A stretch of DNA of 64,000 nt from Cristatella mucedo (GCA_009760855.2 WPIO01000014.1:186001-250000), one strand, 5' to 3'; counted from the first letter of the stretch, positions 1-16,635 are shown. Numbers and translations: made by a program. The notes: generated by a model from the letters alone, not told the origin.

Positions 1-80
1 CTTAGGCTGTGAGTGCGCTATACAAAACTCTAATGTGTAACACTCACATGGTCTTTGTGGAGTTACCAGATACATTGCAT
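1..80 (+). mobile_element. LINE-beta 3' end (continues upstream of window)
   Basis: CTTAGGCTGTGAGTGCGCTA and the following bases match the 3' ends at 3821-3900 and 7924-8060. The body of the copy is outside the window. Confidence 0.7.
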
Positions 81-3509
<3,429 letters not shown>

Positions 3510-3905
3510 ATACTGCCCTCTTCTGTGCGTGGATCATAGATATCAATAAATTATATGTTCCATTCCTACCCTTAAAGACCGTTGGCGACAGAAACTTGAA
3601 CTCTGCAAGTCCTAGACTGTGGAACTCGCTTCAACAATTTTTATGCAACGACAACTACTCTCCTGCTGCCGACTATGGCTCATCCTTTTCAGCGGTCCTG
3701 AGCTGCTACTTCCATGCTACTCACTATCTCAACTGCTCTCCTGACTCTGCTATGCTTTCCACTTTCTCTTTGTTGCGTGAGATGAAGTCTGTTGGCTACC
3801 GAATGCGTACCGAAAGCTGCTTAGGCTGTGAGTGCGCTATACAAAACTCTCCTTCGTAACATCCACATAGTCTTTGTGGAGTTACAGACGGAGATACACT
3901 ACATT
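3510..3905 (+). mobile_element. LINE-beta (L2/CR1-like), 5'-truncated copy
   Basis: Encodes the C-terminal end of an L2/CR1-like polyprotein (KTVGDRNLNSASPRLWNSL) and then a 3' UTR shared with 1-80, 7640-8065 and, inverted, 36120-36295. It lies in the PP1 intron before cassette A. Confidence 0.75.
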
Positions 3906-5249
<1,344 letters not shown>

Positions 5250-5289
5250 TGACTGCCAAATCCGTGCCCCTCTTACTTGCCAGTGGTGG

Positions 5290-5410
5290 AAGCAGCTATA
5301 CCATACTAATAAGAATAATAATACGACATTTGTATAGCGCGCGAAGAGAACTAAATCTCTCCCGAGACGCTTTACATATTCGTCGCTTGACCCCTTCGTG
5401 TGAGACTTAA
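5290..5410 (-). mobile_element. LINE-alpha 3' end
   Basis: Minus-strand copy ending in an ATT-type tail (5309-5324 on +), with the conserved hairpin AGAGATTTAGTTCTCT and GCGCGC/GCGTCTC flanks. Confidence 0.65.
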
Positions 5411-5599
5411 CTTCTGCCATCCACTTTGCTGACACCTTCCCTTTAGTACTTCTCTTTTCCTTCATCTCTCCTGTCATATACATTTCTGTTTTGGTTTCTT
5501 TCTAACTCTCTCTCCCCTAGACAGTTACGTTATCTTGTCCTTGGTTGGACGATTATCTTATTACTGCTTTAACTGCCGGCACTCTATCAAGCATCGGCT

Positions 5600-6016
5600 T
5601 ACGTCACGACATCTCCTGACTTGACATTTAAAAAGGAGCTAAAAACGCACCTACGCATCACAGCATTTAGTGGGTTCGTGGTTTAGTTATTCGTGATGCG
5701 TTCTTTGTGTGCATAGGCGTGCTGGCGAGTGCTGCCAGTAATCATATTTGCATGCCAATCCTGTGCATGTTACCTCTAACCAGTAATCATATTTGCATGC
5801 TAACCATGTGCATGTTATCTCTAACCGTATTATGCTTGTTGACATTGTTCATCCTACCACTAACTAAATGATCATTCTTCCTTTACTAATAAGAATACAT
5901 CTGATAAAGCACCATCTGAGAATCTTTCTAGGTGCTTTACAGTTGCTACATATGTAAATTTCATAGGAAGAGATTCAAGTTCTCTGAGGGCGCTATCCAA
6001 ATGTATTATTATTGTT
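5600..6016 (+). mobile_element. LINE-alpha 3' part with nested minus-strand tail
   Basis: C-terminal coding remnant (TFKKELKTHLRITAFSG-like at about 5625-5670), 3' UTR and ATT tail at about 6002-6015. A second LINE tail in the opposite orientation (about 5885-5960) interrupts it. About 45 bp around ATTTGCATGC are tandemly duplicated within 5740-5825. Confidence 0.65.
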
Positions 6017-6039
6017 CTTATCGAATCTACCAAGGTACC

Positions 6040-6426
6040 CTCTTTGGTCTACAGATTTATTCACTCACTTGCATCAGCCTACCTCTCCGTCCTCCTTGCT
6101 TCTACAGTGTGCTTGCCTACCATCTGCTCTGGCCGTTCCTCACTCTAAATTGAAATCCTATGGTGATAAGTTCATATGCACAAAAAATCTAGAATTCACG
6201 TTCTGGTTCTGTCACCGCCTGATTGAATTTGCATTATTTAAGTCTCTGCTAAAGATGCACCTGTTCATGTGCATGCACCTGCTTACACCATGCCTGCTGC
6301 TTGCGGATGTTACCACCAATCATGTGAATGCTTTCTATACAGCATCTATAAAGTGTCTCGAAAGACATTCATTTCTCTGAGGGAGCTATGCACATGTATT
6401 ATTGTTATTATTATTATTATTATTAC
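6040..6426 (+). mobile_element. LINE-alpha 3' part
   Basis: Degraded C-terminal coding region ending KMHLF-like (about 6250-6270), followed by 3' UTR and an (ATT)n tail at 6397-6425. Confidence 0.6.
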
Positions 6427-6689
6427 CTGTTCCTCACAGCTTTCTCTTTGCTCCAGTTAACTGGTCTTTTTATCTGACCTCGATTATGTGCCTGATACTT
6501 TACTTCTCGGGGGTCCTGCTAATCACTTCCCCAAGTGTCTTCGTGTGAGTTTTTACATACCGATCTACACTTTGTACCTTGCATGTCACTAATCCTTGGC
6601 TACTGCCTCTCTTGCAAGGAATTGTAAGTCGCCTGGATAGAGATTAAGTGTTATACAAATGACATCATTCCTCCTTGTAACCAATGACA

Positions 6690-8065
6690 TCCTATGCTGC
6701 AACGATGATGGGAATGTCACTGCCCTAGCCCTGCTAGATCTATCAGCTGCCTTCAGCACCATTGATAACAACGATCGATCTGGCAGACGAGGCACTAGTG
6801 TGGTTTAAATGATACTTGTCCGATCGTGTTCAATCCGTGTCGTGTGTAGGTCAGGTCTCATCCAACAGACCAGTCAACTGTGGAGTCCCTCAGGAGTCTG
6901 TCCTCACTTCCTTGCTGTTCTCCACTGATATTCAACCTCTGGGTAAAGTGATTCAGGCCCAGGGAATAGAATATCAGTTGTATGTTGACGATACTCAGCT
7001 GAATTTTGTCAGCTCAACCGTCAGAATCTGCTGTAGCGACTGATAGTGCTTACCTTGCAGACATTCCATCCTGGATGTCGGCAAGTTTCCTTAAGCTAAA
7101 CGATAACAAAACAGAACTGCTGCTCATAGGACACCCCGACCATGTTGCTGGACTAGAAGGCTTTGCTCTTCCAATAGATTATGCTGCTATGCGACCACTA
7201 CCATGTGCTCGGAATTTAGATGTTATCTTCGACAGCTGCCTAAATTTTGAAAGCTTCGTTAAGGAGACTGCTTCCATAGCTAGCCAATCCCTATCTAAGA
7301 TTAGGAACTCTTACGTGGTAGCTTGCAACAAAATTTATAAGTTTTAGTTCTGTCCCGATAATTGTAATAGATAATTGTAATAATTAATAATTGATAATTG
7401 TAATTCCCTTTTGGCTGGAATACCGAAAAGGCCGCCGCCACTGGTGATGAACATGGCCGCAAGGCTAGTTTGCAAATCCCAGAGGTTTGACCTCGTGTCG
7501 TCTTTGCTGAAAGCGCTAGGATGGCTGCCGGTTGATCAACGGATGCAGAGCTGTTCTTACGCTGACCCACAATGCCGGCTATGGCTTTGCTTCTTCTTAC
7601 TTAGCTGAACTGCTGCACCAGTTTCAGCCTGCTTGTGCACTCAGGTTCTGTATAGACAATAAATTAGCTGTTCCATTCTTCTACTTCAAGACCGTTGACG
7701 ACAGAAGCTTTTTTTGCTCAGCAGGTCATAGACTGTGTAACTCACTTCCACAATTCTTATGCAGCGACAACTTCTTTCCTGCTGCTGACTATAGCACATC
7801 CTTTCCAGTCGTCCTGAGCTGCTACTCACCACCTCAACTGGTCTCGTGACTCAGCTATGCTTTCCACTTTCTCTTTTGTTTCTTAAATGAAGTCGGCGTA
7901 CTATCAAATGCGTACTGAAAGGCGCTTAGGCTGTGAGTACGTTATACAAAACTATCCTACTGAAAGGTGCTTAGGCTGTGAGTACGTTATACAAAACTAT
8001 CCTTTGTAACACCCCCACATAGACTTTGTGGTTTTATGGAGTTATAGACTGAGATACATTACATA
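6690..8065 (+). mobile_element. LINE-beta copy with reverse transcriptase remnant
   Basis: Frameshifted L2/CR1-like reverse transcriptase: LLDLSAAF near 6730, GVPQ near 6880, YVDDTQL near 6980, then WMSASFLKLNDNKTELLLIG. Further on are ALGWLPVDQR and KTVDDRSFFCSAGHRL, and the LINE-beta 3' UTR. Multiple stops make it inactive. A 45-bp unit of the 3' end is tandemly duplicated at 7914-7958 and 7959-8003. Confidence 0.8.
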
Positions 8066-9249
8066 TATTATTGTTATATTATGTATATATTATATATATT
8101 TATATATTATAGATGTTTATATTATTGTATATTATATTATTGTTATCATTATTAGGCTCTAGCCATCAACTAGTTTCATTAAGCCGAATTGGTCTGAGCC
8201 GGAAATTATTAAACCTTTGTTTGGTCAACTCCTCACATTGACATAAGATGTAAAATGAGTGCACATGTGCTTGTCTGTGTGTGCACTTGCTTACGTGCAT
8301 AGCGTTTGTGCACCTGTGTGCTGCATGGGTGAATGGGTAGGTGGCCCCTCATGCACACGAATGCACGAGATGTGTGAGTGTTTGGAGTGCAGTTGCACCT
8401 TTCGTTTTTGGATCTTTGTGTCTTTGCCTTTACCTTCTCTTCGTGTGTTCTTGGTCGTATGCACTGCAGCTAAATAGGCCACTAAAGTGGCCGAATCTCC
8501 TGGCACGTAGCACAAGTTGATATCTGGTTGTGGCATGTTTTTCAATTCATCTTGATTTATCTAGCCAAGACTTTTACTTAATACCCGGGCAACAGCTTAA
8601 TCACTCAAAGAGATTAAGATGCCCAGCCAGTTGTACACACATTCAGCTTGGCATGCCTCCTATAACACTTGTTAGAAAGTTGCAAGGTTGCTGTTGGCCT
8701 AATCCGAGACTTTTCTAGGTTCGTGATGTACATGGCTTCAAATGAATAAGTATTACAATAAAGAGGTAGGTGTTGGTCCCTGGTCAATATGAGGTTTTAG
8801 ATGAAGGCATTACGACGACCCCATACTTAATATTTCCTCAGTTTACAGTATTTTGGTTGCTTGGAAACCGAAAAGGGTTATTATTCTATAAACTGTTTCA
8901 AATACCCTTCTCTTCAATCAGAGACAGTTGCTCTGATCTTTGGGTAAAGACGTCAAGATTTCACTCACCCGGGACACATTTTCGGAACATTGATATATTT
9001 GATTGACTGGTCTAACTTTTGATAAAAATGTTTATAATGCAGCTTCAGCTGCTGTGCAAGTACTGCAGTCTGAGCTCACTAGAAACAAAGCAGCTAACTA
9101 ATCTGAAAACAAATCATCAGTGCCACCTAGCTTGCACGTGTGTCTAGTCACAGTGTGACTCAGAACTAAAACCTATCCCTAAAAATAGGCTCTGCTAGCA
9201 TAAGTCCTTTAAGATCTGTGCTAAATCGGTGTCCTATTCCAAAGTGATA
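8066..9249 (+). other. PP1 intron, AT-rich patch then nothing
   Basis: 8070-8155 is a TAT/ATT-rich low-complexity stretch. The rest shows no recognisable feature. Confidence 0.6.
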
Positions 9250-9915
9250 TTCACTGCTCTGTGTGACCTCTTCAGCTCCACAGTCGTCTGCCTACTTTCA
9301 ACTACATGATATTGCAAACATTTGGGTCTGCTTAAAAAAATATTAGCTGATTTAATAGTGTCATGTGTATATTGGCAGAAGAGCCTAACGGCTATTACCA
9401 CTGCTTGCAGTTGGCAATAAAGGATCGCTCACTGCAGGATTCGAACTCACGGCCTCGATCGTGAAGAGCAAGCATCTTAGACAGGGAAACCACATCTAAG
9501 TTGGTCTATACATTTGTTGCATCATTTCGTGACTTCTGTAACTTACTGCTATCAGGTCTTGCAGTGTATGCAATCAGGTGATTAATGCTGGTTCAAAACT
9601 CCCTAGCCAGGCTTGTCTGTTGTGAGTGTCATAGTTGCCACATTACTCCACTTGCCATGCCCTGTATCCCTATGAAGCAGATATCGACCTCAAGGATGTC
9701 ATGTTATTTCTTTTAAGGAAGCTAAAGATGCACCTGTTCTTCATACCATTTGCTAGGTACTAGTCAACTGTCTTGGTTGTGCTTGTGCATGCTGATGCTG
9801 TGCATGTTAGCACTAAACATGTTCACATGCTTCCTTTATAGCATATGTAAGTGCTTAGAATGAGATTTAGTTCTCTGATGGTGCCATAAAAATATTATCA
9901 TTGTTATTATGATAG
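9250..9915 (+). mobile_element. LINE-alpha copy interrupted by a SINE
   Basis: Reads SSTV..LLS, then resumes after a SINE with LDRETTSKLVYTFVASFRD, and later LVQNSLARLV and HITPL, ending in a hairpin and ATT-type tail near 9895-9912. The order and spacing match the LINE at 28306-29785 on the other strand. Confidence 0.7.
9335..9473 (-). mobile_element. SINE-B copy inside a LINE
   Basis: Minus-strand tRNA-derived SINE: reversed, it shows GAGTTCGAATCC (B box) and the central segment with AGCAGTGGTAATAGCCGTTA and GGCTCTTCTGCC, shared with 46622-46801, 50355-50515 and 55208-55355. It splits the L2-like frame, which resumes at about 9474. Confidence 0.65.
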
Positions 9916-10199
9916 GCCATTTGGCATGGGGAGCACAAGTTTATTCAGTCTGGCGATTTGACCCTATTTAACACTTAAAAACTCTCATTGGCAAAGATAC
10001 CATTTCTTTGAGTAGCTGATGTATGGGCATGACCACTCGTCTGACTCACTTGCTATATAGAGTTTCTATGACTATTATGACTAATCTAGAGGCTGCCTCT
10101 TTGGAGGCAGACTGCTAGCATGGCCCTGTGTATGATCAACTCAGGCCATCGGACACTTGGTTATCTACGATATAGAGATATATTATATTTTCATATATT

Positions 10200-10312
10200 C
10201 ATTAGTATAGCACCTTAAGAGAACTTAATCTCTATTCAGGCACTTCATATATGCCTTAGGCCTTGTACCCACAACCTCGGCCAACTACTGCATTCACCTT
10301 GACTGCTGGCCC
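10200..10312 (-). mobile_element. SINE-A copy
   Basis: Minus-strand SINE with the LINE-like hairpin (AGAGATTAAGTTCTCT on the minus strand) and an upstream B-box-like GAGGTTGTGGGTACAAGG segment. It lies 130 bp before the A terminal exon of PP1. Confidence 0.6.
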
Positions 10313-10439
10313 AAACATGCTTCGATATGGCTTATCAGCCTCGGTAATGGATTATTTAAGTGTGGCATGTAGGTGGTCCATTGTGGGGTTACCCACTGGA
10401 GCTTGCCTCGATTATGAATCGTTGTCTTTTTCGTTGTAG

Positions 10440-10559
10440 ATTCTGAAGCCTGCTGACAAGAAGAAACTTGGCTTCGGAACAATGTCGGCTGCTAATCCGG
10501 CTAATAGGCCACTGACACCGCCTAGAAACAACACAGCCAAAGCAAAAGGAAAAATGTAG
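10440..10559 (+). CDS. PPP1C: PP1 catalytic subunit, cassette A terminal exon (TPPR tail)
   Basis: A 39-residue C-terminal tail plus TAG. It opens ILKPADKKK, as in animal PP1 alpha/gamma, and ends basic (AKAKGKM). It contains RPLTPPRN, the conserved site where Cdk phosphorylates Thr320 to inhibit PP1 in mitosis; counted from Gln294 of the preceding exon, this Thr falls at position 320. The tail is also a docking strip for MYPT and ASPP family partners. The acceptor is gttgtag, phase 0. No AATAAA lies close behind the stop; the first one seen is at 11706. Confidence 0.95.
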   Translation: MLKPADKKKLGFGTMSAANPANRPLTPPRNNTAKAKGKM

Positions 10560-11083
10560 TTTAGGGTCATCAAATTAATATTTAAATTCTAAATTGCCAT
10601 AAGGAGTGCTGATGCTATGGCACCTCTGTATTTGACCAAGTACTGCCCATCCTAGGAAACCAAAGTAGCCCAAGCTGTGGTTGTACCGTGGTGCAGACAT
10701 ACTGGCACCTTAGTGTGACAGTCTCACGTGCTGCCCATTTATTTTGTAGTTGTACCATGTACAATTTGTTTCCAACTTGTGTTGCTGTCTGGTTGATGCT
10801 GCAGCAGTAGGCATTCCGTCAGAAGCTGAACAGCGGTCACAATATAAGCTTGTTGTTGATTGGCAGCTCCCGAAACCTCACAAATGTCTTGGCTGTCACT
10901 TGCAACAAAGATCTTTTTATGTAACTGCCTTATTTTCTTTAAACCGTCAATAATTGATCGGGTGATAGTACAATGCTGGCTAGTACAATTGCAAATCGTA
11001 ATGCAGCTGGCTTTTGGTACCTCTCCGAGTGTTTTAACTTGTTGCTTCCGGGCAAGGTCAAGCCATGCTTGTCCCCCGTTAAG
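10560..11083 (+). other. Presumed 3' UTR of the PP1 A isoform
   Basis: Follows the TAG at 10557-10559. No canonical poly(A) hexamer was seen in this stretch. Confidence 0.4.
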
Positions 11084-11182
11084 TTGCTTGCCTCGATTAA
11101 GGTCAAGGTGAATGTATTTGACGACTAAGGTCGTGGGCTCGAGCCCCATGGCAAATGTGAAGCGCCTGAATAGGCAACATTA
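11084..11182 (+). mobile_element. SINE-A fragment
   Basis: GGTCGTGGGCTCGAGCCCC (B-box region) followed by GAAGCGCCTGAATAG, as in the copy at 38595-38736. The hairpin is cut short. Confidence 0.55.
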
Positions 11183-12283
11183 TATGTATAGCGTGTGGTG
11201 GGAACTATGATTCACATATTGCAAACCGCATGCGTGAGCATAAGCTTGATCGAGCAAGGATTACTATCAGCTCATAAGATAAAGATACTAGTTCGTGGGA
11301 GGATGTGGAATGAACACATTCTTATGAAGTAATGTTGTGTGTAGATATTGCGACCCGGCAGTTGGCAGAAATTGTATTGCAGGCTGTAGCACATTAAGAA
11401 ATTTTGGCTTCTGTTGTTGTGTGCCTTTTAACATCTCGTTAAATCCATTTGCTTTGGCGACGGTGAGAAGCAAAATCATAACCCTTGTAGGAAAACCTTG
11501 CCTGGGTAACAGGCCTTTACAGCTGCCAGCTTGCAGCAGTCTAGACTGTTTAAAAAGACAAGTAATCGAAAAAATTCTTGGCCAGAAATTATGGTCAACT
11601 TTTAAGTTTGAGATTATGTATGCCGCATGTTGCGTTACATTCCGGCTGTGGCGATGACGAGTTGTCAAGAAAAAGAAAATGTGGAGTCGCCTTGCACGAC
11701 AGCAAAATAAAGAAGTCAATTTACACTTGCCAACTTTCTCGAATGACCAAGATTCCCGTTGTACAAGAAGTTTCTTTACCTCGTTCGATGCCAAAATTCA
11801 GTTAAGTTAATGAAAGGAAGAGCTGGGTTGATGAGAGGAATAGCTAACGATCATTGCTAACGCAAGCCAGTATACCGGCATGAGAGCTTGAGTGCAGAGG
11901 CAGGCCCGACTTTCCCTCAGCCTTACCTGGATGGCACTTTTGGGATGTAGTATATGGCCTCAACGTGTTAGCTGCAATATTTGTGTCATGGGTGCGATTG
12001 TGGAAAATCATTGCAGTCAAGTGGCACTAGCATCGATCACCATCGCTTATCTCCGGCCATGCATTTGTGTGCTGGGTTGGACCTACATGCGGGTATGCTC
12101 GTGATCAACCCGAGTAGTGAACTGTTGCAGAATGCTTGTGACACGTCAACAAGCTCATCGATTGTCAGATACTGTGAACTCAGTTTCATCGTAGCTTGAC
12201 TCAAGGCAAAGACGCTCCTAGTTTAACAGAGGCTGCCTCATCGAAAACTCCATATTCTATTTGAGATTCATCTTCTGTTTCAG
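11183..12283 (+). other. Spacer between cassettes A and B
   Basis: Contains a candidate AATAAA at 11706. A 168-codon minus-strand frame (11288-11794) matches no family I know and is probably chance. No copy of the shared PP1 exons is present. Confidence 0.5.
11706..11711 (+). promoter_or_regulatory. Candidate poly(A) signal for the PP1 A isoform
   Basis: First AATAAA seen downstream of the A-tail stop at 10557-10559, about 1.15 kb away and before cassette B begins. A non-canonical signal closer to the stop is equally possible. Confidence 0.3.
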
Positions 12284-12507
12284 GTATTAGCCCTGACTTA
12301 CAAAACATGGACCAGCTAAGACGAGTAGTACGTCCTACTGATTTACCTGATCAAGGAATTCTGTGCGATCTTTTGTGGTCTGACCCCGATAAGGATATCA
12401 TAGGTTGGGGAGAAAACGACCGTGGCGTATCATTCATATTTGGACCGGACGTAGTGGCCAAGTTCCTTCACAAGTTCGATATGGATTTAATTTGCCGAGC
12501 ACATCAG
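12284..12507 (+). CDS. PPP1C: PP1 catalytic subunit, cassette B exon 1 (duplicate of 4670-4893)
   Basis: Same length (224 nt), same phases (1 in, 0 out) and same residue span as cassette A exon 1. It reads [13 protein letters not shown] through PTDLPDQG and WSDPD to NDRGVSF and ICRAHQ, with no stop or frameshift. Trp206, Asp208, Arg221 and His248 equivalents are kept. The 15 differences from A include Thr213 to Ile, Thr226 to Ile, Ala229 to Pro and His239 to Phe, several on the protein surface. The acceptor is gtttcag and the donor CAG/gtagaa. The leading GT completes Gly with the G at 1943, so direct splicing from the shared exon gives an uninterrupted PP1. It could instead be part of a separate gene whose 5' exons were lost, but none are seen nearby. 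Confidence 0.93.
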
Positions 12508-12598
12508 GTAGAACTTCCAGTAAAACTTTTCTTCAGCAGAAAGCTTAAACAAGTAACTAATGTGTCTGCAGTACGACTATTATTGTCGTGGCTTACAG

Positions 12599-12733
12599 GT
12601 TGTTGAAGATGGCTATGAATTTTTCGCAAAACGTCAGCTCGTCACGTTGTTCTCGGCTCCAAACTACTGCGGCGAGTTCGACAACGCAGGTGCTATCATG
12701 AGTGTTGACGAAACGCTAATGTGCTCTTTCCAG
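12599..12733 (+). CDS. PPP1C: PP1 catalytic subunit, cassette B exon 2 (duplicate of 4989-5123)
   Basis: A 135-nt, 45-residue exon, identical in protein sequence to cassette A exon 2 except Ile for Met in [17 protein letters not shown] and the RVxF-pocket residues are intact. It follows cassette B exon 1 after a 91-bp intron, mirroring the 95-bp intron in A. The acceptor is cttacag and the donor CAG/gtgggc, phase 0 at both ends. Twenty-three synonymous codon differences against one replacement relative to A show that the copy is old and has been kept under protein-level constraint. Confidence 0.94.
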
Positions 12734-13651
<918 letters not shown>

Positions 13652-13839
13652 GGAATCGGAAAGAGTAATGTGATTATATAGTTATTTAACTTAATTACCC
13701 TTGAAAAACTAAGTCCTTCTTAAGGTTGAACTCTCGTCTGTGCTCGAATCTTAAAATGCGCATGGTCGATGTGGCTACTGGTGACATAATGACAGCGGAC
13801 AGTCCTAATTACCGGGTTTTGCTCCATCTTTGTTGTCGT

Positions 13840-13965
13840 TAAGCATGCTACCACTAACCATTCGATCATGCTTCGTTTGCAGCAAATGTGAAGTGCCCAG
13901 AAAGAGATTGAGTCCTCTGAGAGCGCTATATCAAATGCATTATTATCATTATTATTATAAGGATG
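13840..13965 (+). mobile_element. LINE-alpha 3' end
   Basis: 3' UTR words ACCATTCGATCATGCTTC and GCAAATGTGAAGTGCC, hairpin AGAGATTGAGTCCTCT, GCGCTATAT and an ATTATT tail. Confidence 0.7.
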
Positions 13966-13984
13966 TGGAGCGAATATAATAGTA

Positions 13985-14540
13985 GGTTATTTGTATAACG
14001 CCCTGGACGAGCTCAATATTCGGGCGGCAAGAGAATCGACAGCCGAGGGTTTGTGACTGTAATGCACGGTATCGCGCTTGGGCAAGCAAACACAAGCTAA
14101 CAAGTATCATGCCTAGGCCAGCATGTTAAAGCAAACAAGAAGACACACAGAGCCACCGGTTGGTACGACATATGGCTGGTGACGTGCACTAAATTGTGCA
14201 CAGGTAGGTAGGTACACAAAACAACCAAGGAATAGAAAGGATGCGTTCCAGAGGGACACGGTAAAGCTGACGGAAGTAGAAGCCTCCTCAGCTGAGACTT
14301 AAGTGGTGCAAGATCAGTTCGGCCAATAACCGTGGCTGAAAGTAAGTTCCAGAATTTCGTGCTTACAAGCGGTAGACTCATTCATCAAAAGATTTAAATT
14401 TAGGTCGAATTGTGGGCAAGATGATGTGAGGAGCGACTGGTGCAAGCGAGTTAAACAACCTGTAGGTCTGACCAAGGGTCATGGAAGTCGATTAGATGCT
14501 GAATAAGGAGCTAGTGACAGAAGTGATCAGCAGAGCTAGA
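13985..14540 (-). mobile_element. LINE (L2/CR1-like), divergent 3' part
   Basis: Minus-strand frame with STKFWNLLSATVIGRTDLA then LKSQLRRLLL is a LINE polyprotein C-terminus, followed by a 3' end with a degraded hairpin at about 14000-14030. A related 3' UTR (CGGGTTTGTGAC, TGCACG) is at 39535-39775. Confidence 0.55.
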
Positions 14541-15512
14541 ATTTTCTATAAGATCGGAATGAGTGTACTTGTACTTTTGAATTATCTGCCGTGTCGAACG
14601 CCGGCAGCAAGCGTTCAAGTATACGTTATTCGTGTCGTTAAGATGTGAGTTTATTGCTGTGGCTTTGTTCTGATTTTCTTAAAAAAGAAAACCCCAGAAA
14701 GTGGCATGAAGCCATCGCGAAAAAGATAACAAGTAGACGAGGCGATCAGGAGCGGATATATGCCTGACAATCGGGCGTATATACGCAATATAATGTGAAA
14801 CTATGACTGCATTTACCACCGTTCGTACCCAGCGATACCTGCTGAATAGCCGAGATAATGGACTAGTGAGCTAAATTAGTGACCGCACATTCGTAACTCC
14901 TTTAAACTACTTGCATTCAAGAGATTCTAATCTCTAGATTTTCGGAAGCTGGTTACAAGCTGCTCACAGTTCAGTTCCACTTTGCTTAGCACGACGCGCC
15001 ATTCCTATCTAGAATGAGGGCACAGGAAAGCCGCATCCGGGCTTTGATCATACCACTTACATTTAGCCGGTACAATTGGTATAGGGAGCAATCTTGTATT
15101 TTAGCCTGTGCTAACCTTGACAAAATATGTGGACACTTAAAGGTGTCGGTTACACATCATTGCATGCTTTGCTTGTAGTCAATTTTGAGGAGCTGAGGTC
15201 CCTTGGACACAAACCTTAATCGGGTGTTTATTTGAAAAATACGCTCTTTAAGTATCTCCTTCCTTTTTAGCTTTACTCTATACCATTGCTGTATCCCTGT
15301 CTAGTACAGGATGTCAGTTCAGCCGCGTACTGCACGTACAACGTACGTTTACCTCGAGCTGTAGCGGCGCAGTTCTTATAGCTGCAGCAGGAAAGCCGGC
15401 TGAGGCTGCTAGCGAATGCCGACAACAACGGAAAAAATTTGAGATTTTTTTTTAGAAATCTTTAAGCAGGCTAACTCCTTCAGCGTTCACAAAACTTCCT
15501 GTATATTTCTAG
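14541..15512 (+). other. Cassette B intron, last part
   Basis: No repeat or conserved frame seen. The pyrimidine-rich approach to the acceptor at 15512 is moderate. Confidence 0.5.
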
Positions 15513-15629
15513 ATACTTAAGCCGGCGGTGAAAAACAAGTCAGGTTTTGGAACAGTTACCTCAACTACAATGATCAACAAGCCGCCTGTAGCCAGGAACA
15601 ACAATGCCCGTGACAGGGGCAAGTACTAG
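15513..15629 (+). CDS. PPP1C: PP1 catalytic subunit, cassette B terminal exon (no TPPR)
   Basis: A 38-residue tail plus TAG, opening ILKPAVKNKSGFGT. It aligns with the A tail over its first third and at the RNN segment near the end, but reads INKPPVARNN where A reads [10 protein letters not shown]: the Cdk-target Thr and the TPPR motif are gone. The C-terminus is still basic (ARDRGKY). The acceptor is tttctag, phase 0, compatible with the donor at 12733 and also with the donor at 5123. A canonical AATAAA follows 146 nt after the stop. I infer a PP1 isoform insensitive to Cdk inhibition at this site; that is not shown by sequence alone. Confidence 0.9.
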   Translation: MLKPAVKNKSGFGTVTSTTMINKPPVARNNNARDRGKY

Positions 15630-16592
15630 TCCGCACGTAAAGCAGCTCAGCTCTGCACGGCACTGTCACATCAGCCGACTCATTCTTCAGACGACGAACG
15701 TAACAGAAACATCCAAGAGGCCTCACACTACCAAATGAATGAGGAAAATGGAATTAACTTCCGACTTAAGTGCAAATAAAATATGTCATCACGACTTTTT
15801 CACTCCGCCGCTGAATCTCAGACGTATTTATCACAACTAGGAGACCGCTCTCTAGCTAGCTAGAAAGGCACGCCAAAACCGACGTCTGAACTAGTCGCAG
15901 TTTATGGAAGTCTCTTACTGCCGGCTAAATCCCACCGAATTTCCCCCATACCACCGTACTGCGTGTAGCCAATTTAGTTGATTGCTTCCCTCTCCGTTAC
16001 GTGTTTCTTCAAACAATGAGCTATCCGGGCCTTCACCCTATCGCCGCCCGCTGTCGTTTCAGCCGCCTCTTCGTGCGCCACCACCTCACCGTGTACCGCG
16101 GGCGTCTCGCAAAAAGGCCTGTTGGCACCTCTCTGACAGCCCTTCAAGGACCGAGGACGACTTTTTCACTCCGCCGCCGAATCTCAGACGTATTTATCCA
16201 ACTCACCGCACTGTGAGCCATCCTCTGTCGCTGCTACTCATGTGTCTTCGTACTACTTGCGAGGTAGTTTTCTTAAAAGGCACCGGTTCGCGAACTGCAG
16301 CTAGAGAACCAGCGGTAGATCTGCAAGCGTCTTGTCTTACTGCACGAAATAATAATAAAACAAAGCTGTCCCTTAGAAATGTTCCGGTCCTTGTAAAATG
16401 AGGGTGAGTGCCTTTTAGGCTGTGGCCGCCATTGGTCGATCGACAGCCACCCGGTCAAGAGGCCGAATGTAGGACACTTCTCCCCTGGATATTCCCCCTC
16501 TGATATTTTCCCCCTGGTGGACCCTAGCACATTTCCCCCGGACATTCCCCCGGGGTAGGGCATTTCCCCTTATGTTGATGAATTTATAACAA

Positions 16593-16596
<4 letters not shown>
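15630..16596 (+). other. 3' UTR of PP1 B and downstream flank
   Basis: Holds the AATAAA at 15775 and a 42-bp segment at 15791-15832 repeated at 16157-16198 with one mismatch. A 139-codon frame at 15982-16401 spans the second unit; its product is not recognised. Confidence 0.5.
15775..15780 (+). promoter_or_regulatory. Poly(A) signal for the PP1 B isoform
   Basis: Canonical AATAAA 146 nt downstream of the TAG at 15627-15629, a normal distance for a 3' UTR. Confidence 0.6.

Positions 16597-16635
<39 letters not shown>
16597..16635. repeat. (TA)n microsatellite
   Basis: About 39 bp of alternating TA with one G interruption. Confidence 0.9.

Noticed and set aside
5740-5825. Octamer (ATTTGCAT) pair as a regulatory element
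   Set aside because: Both lie in a tandem duplication inside a LINE 3' end, so the motif comes with the repeat.
11288-11794. 168-codon minus-strand frame between the PP1 cassettes
   Set aside because: No known motif, no splice context, and biased composition; probably chance or 3' UTR antisense.
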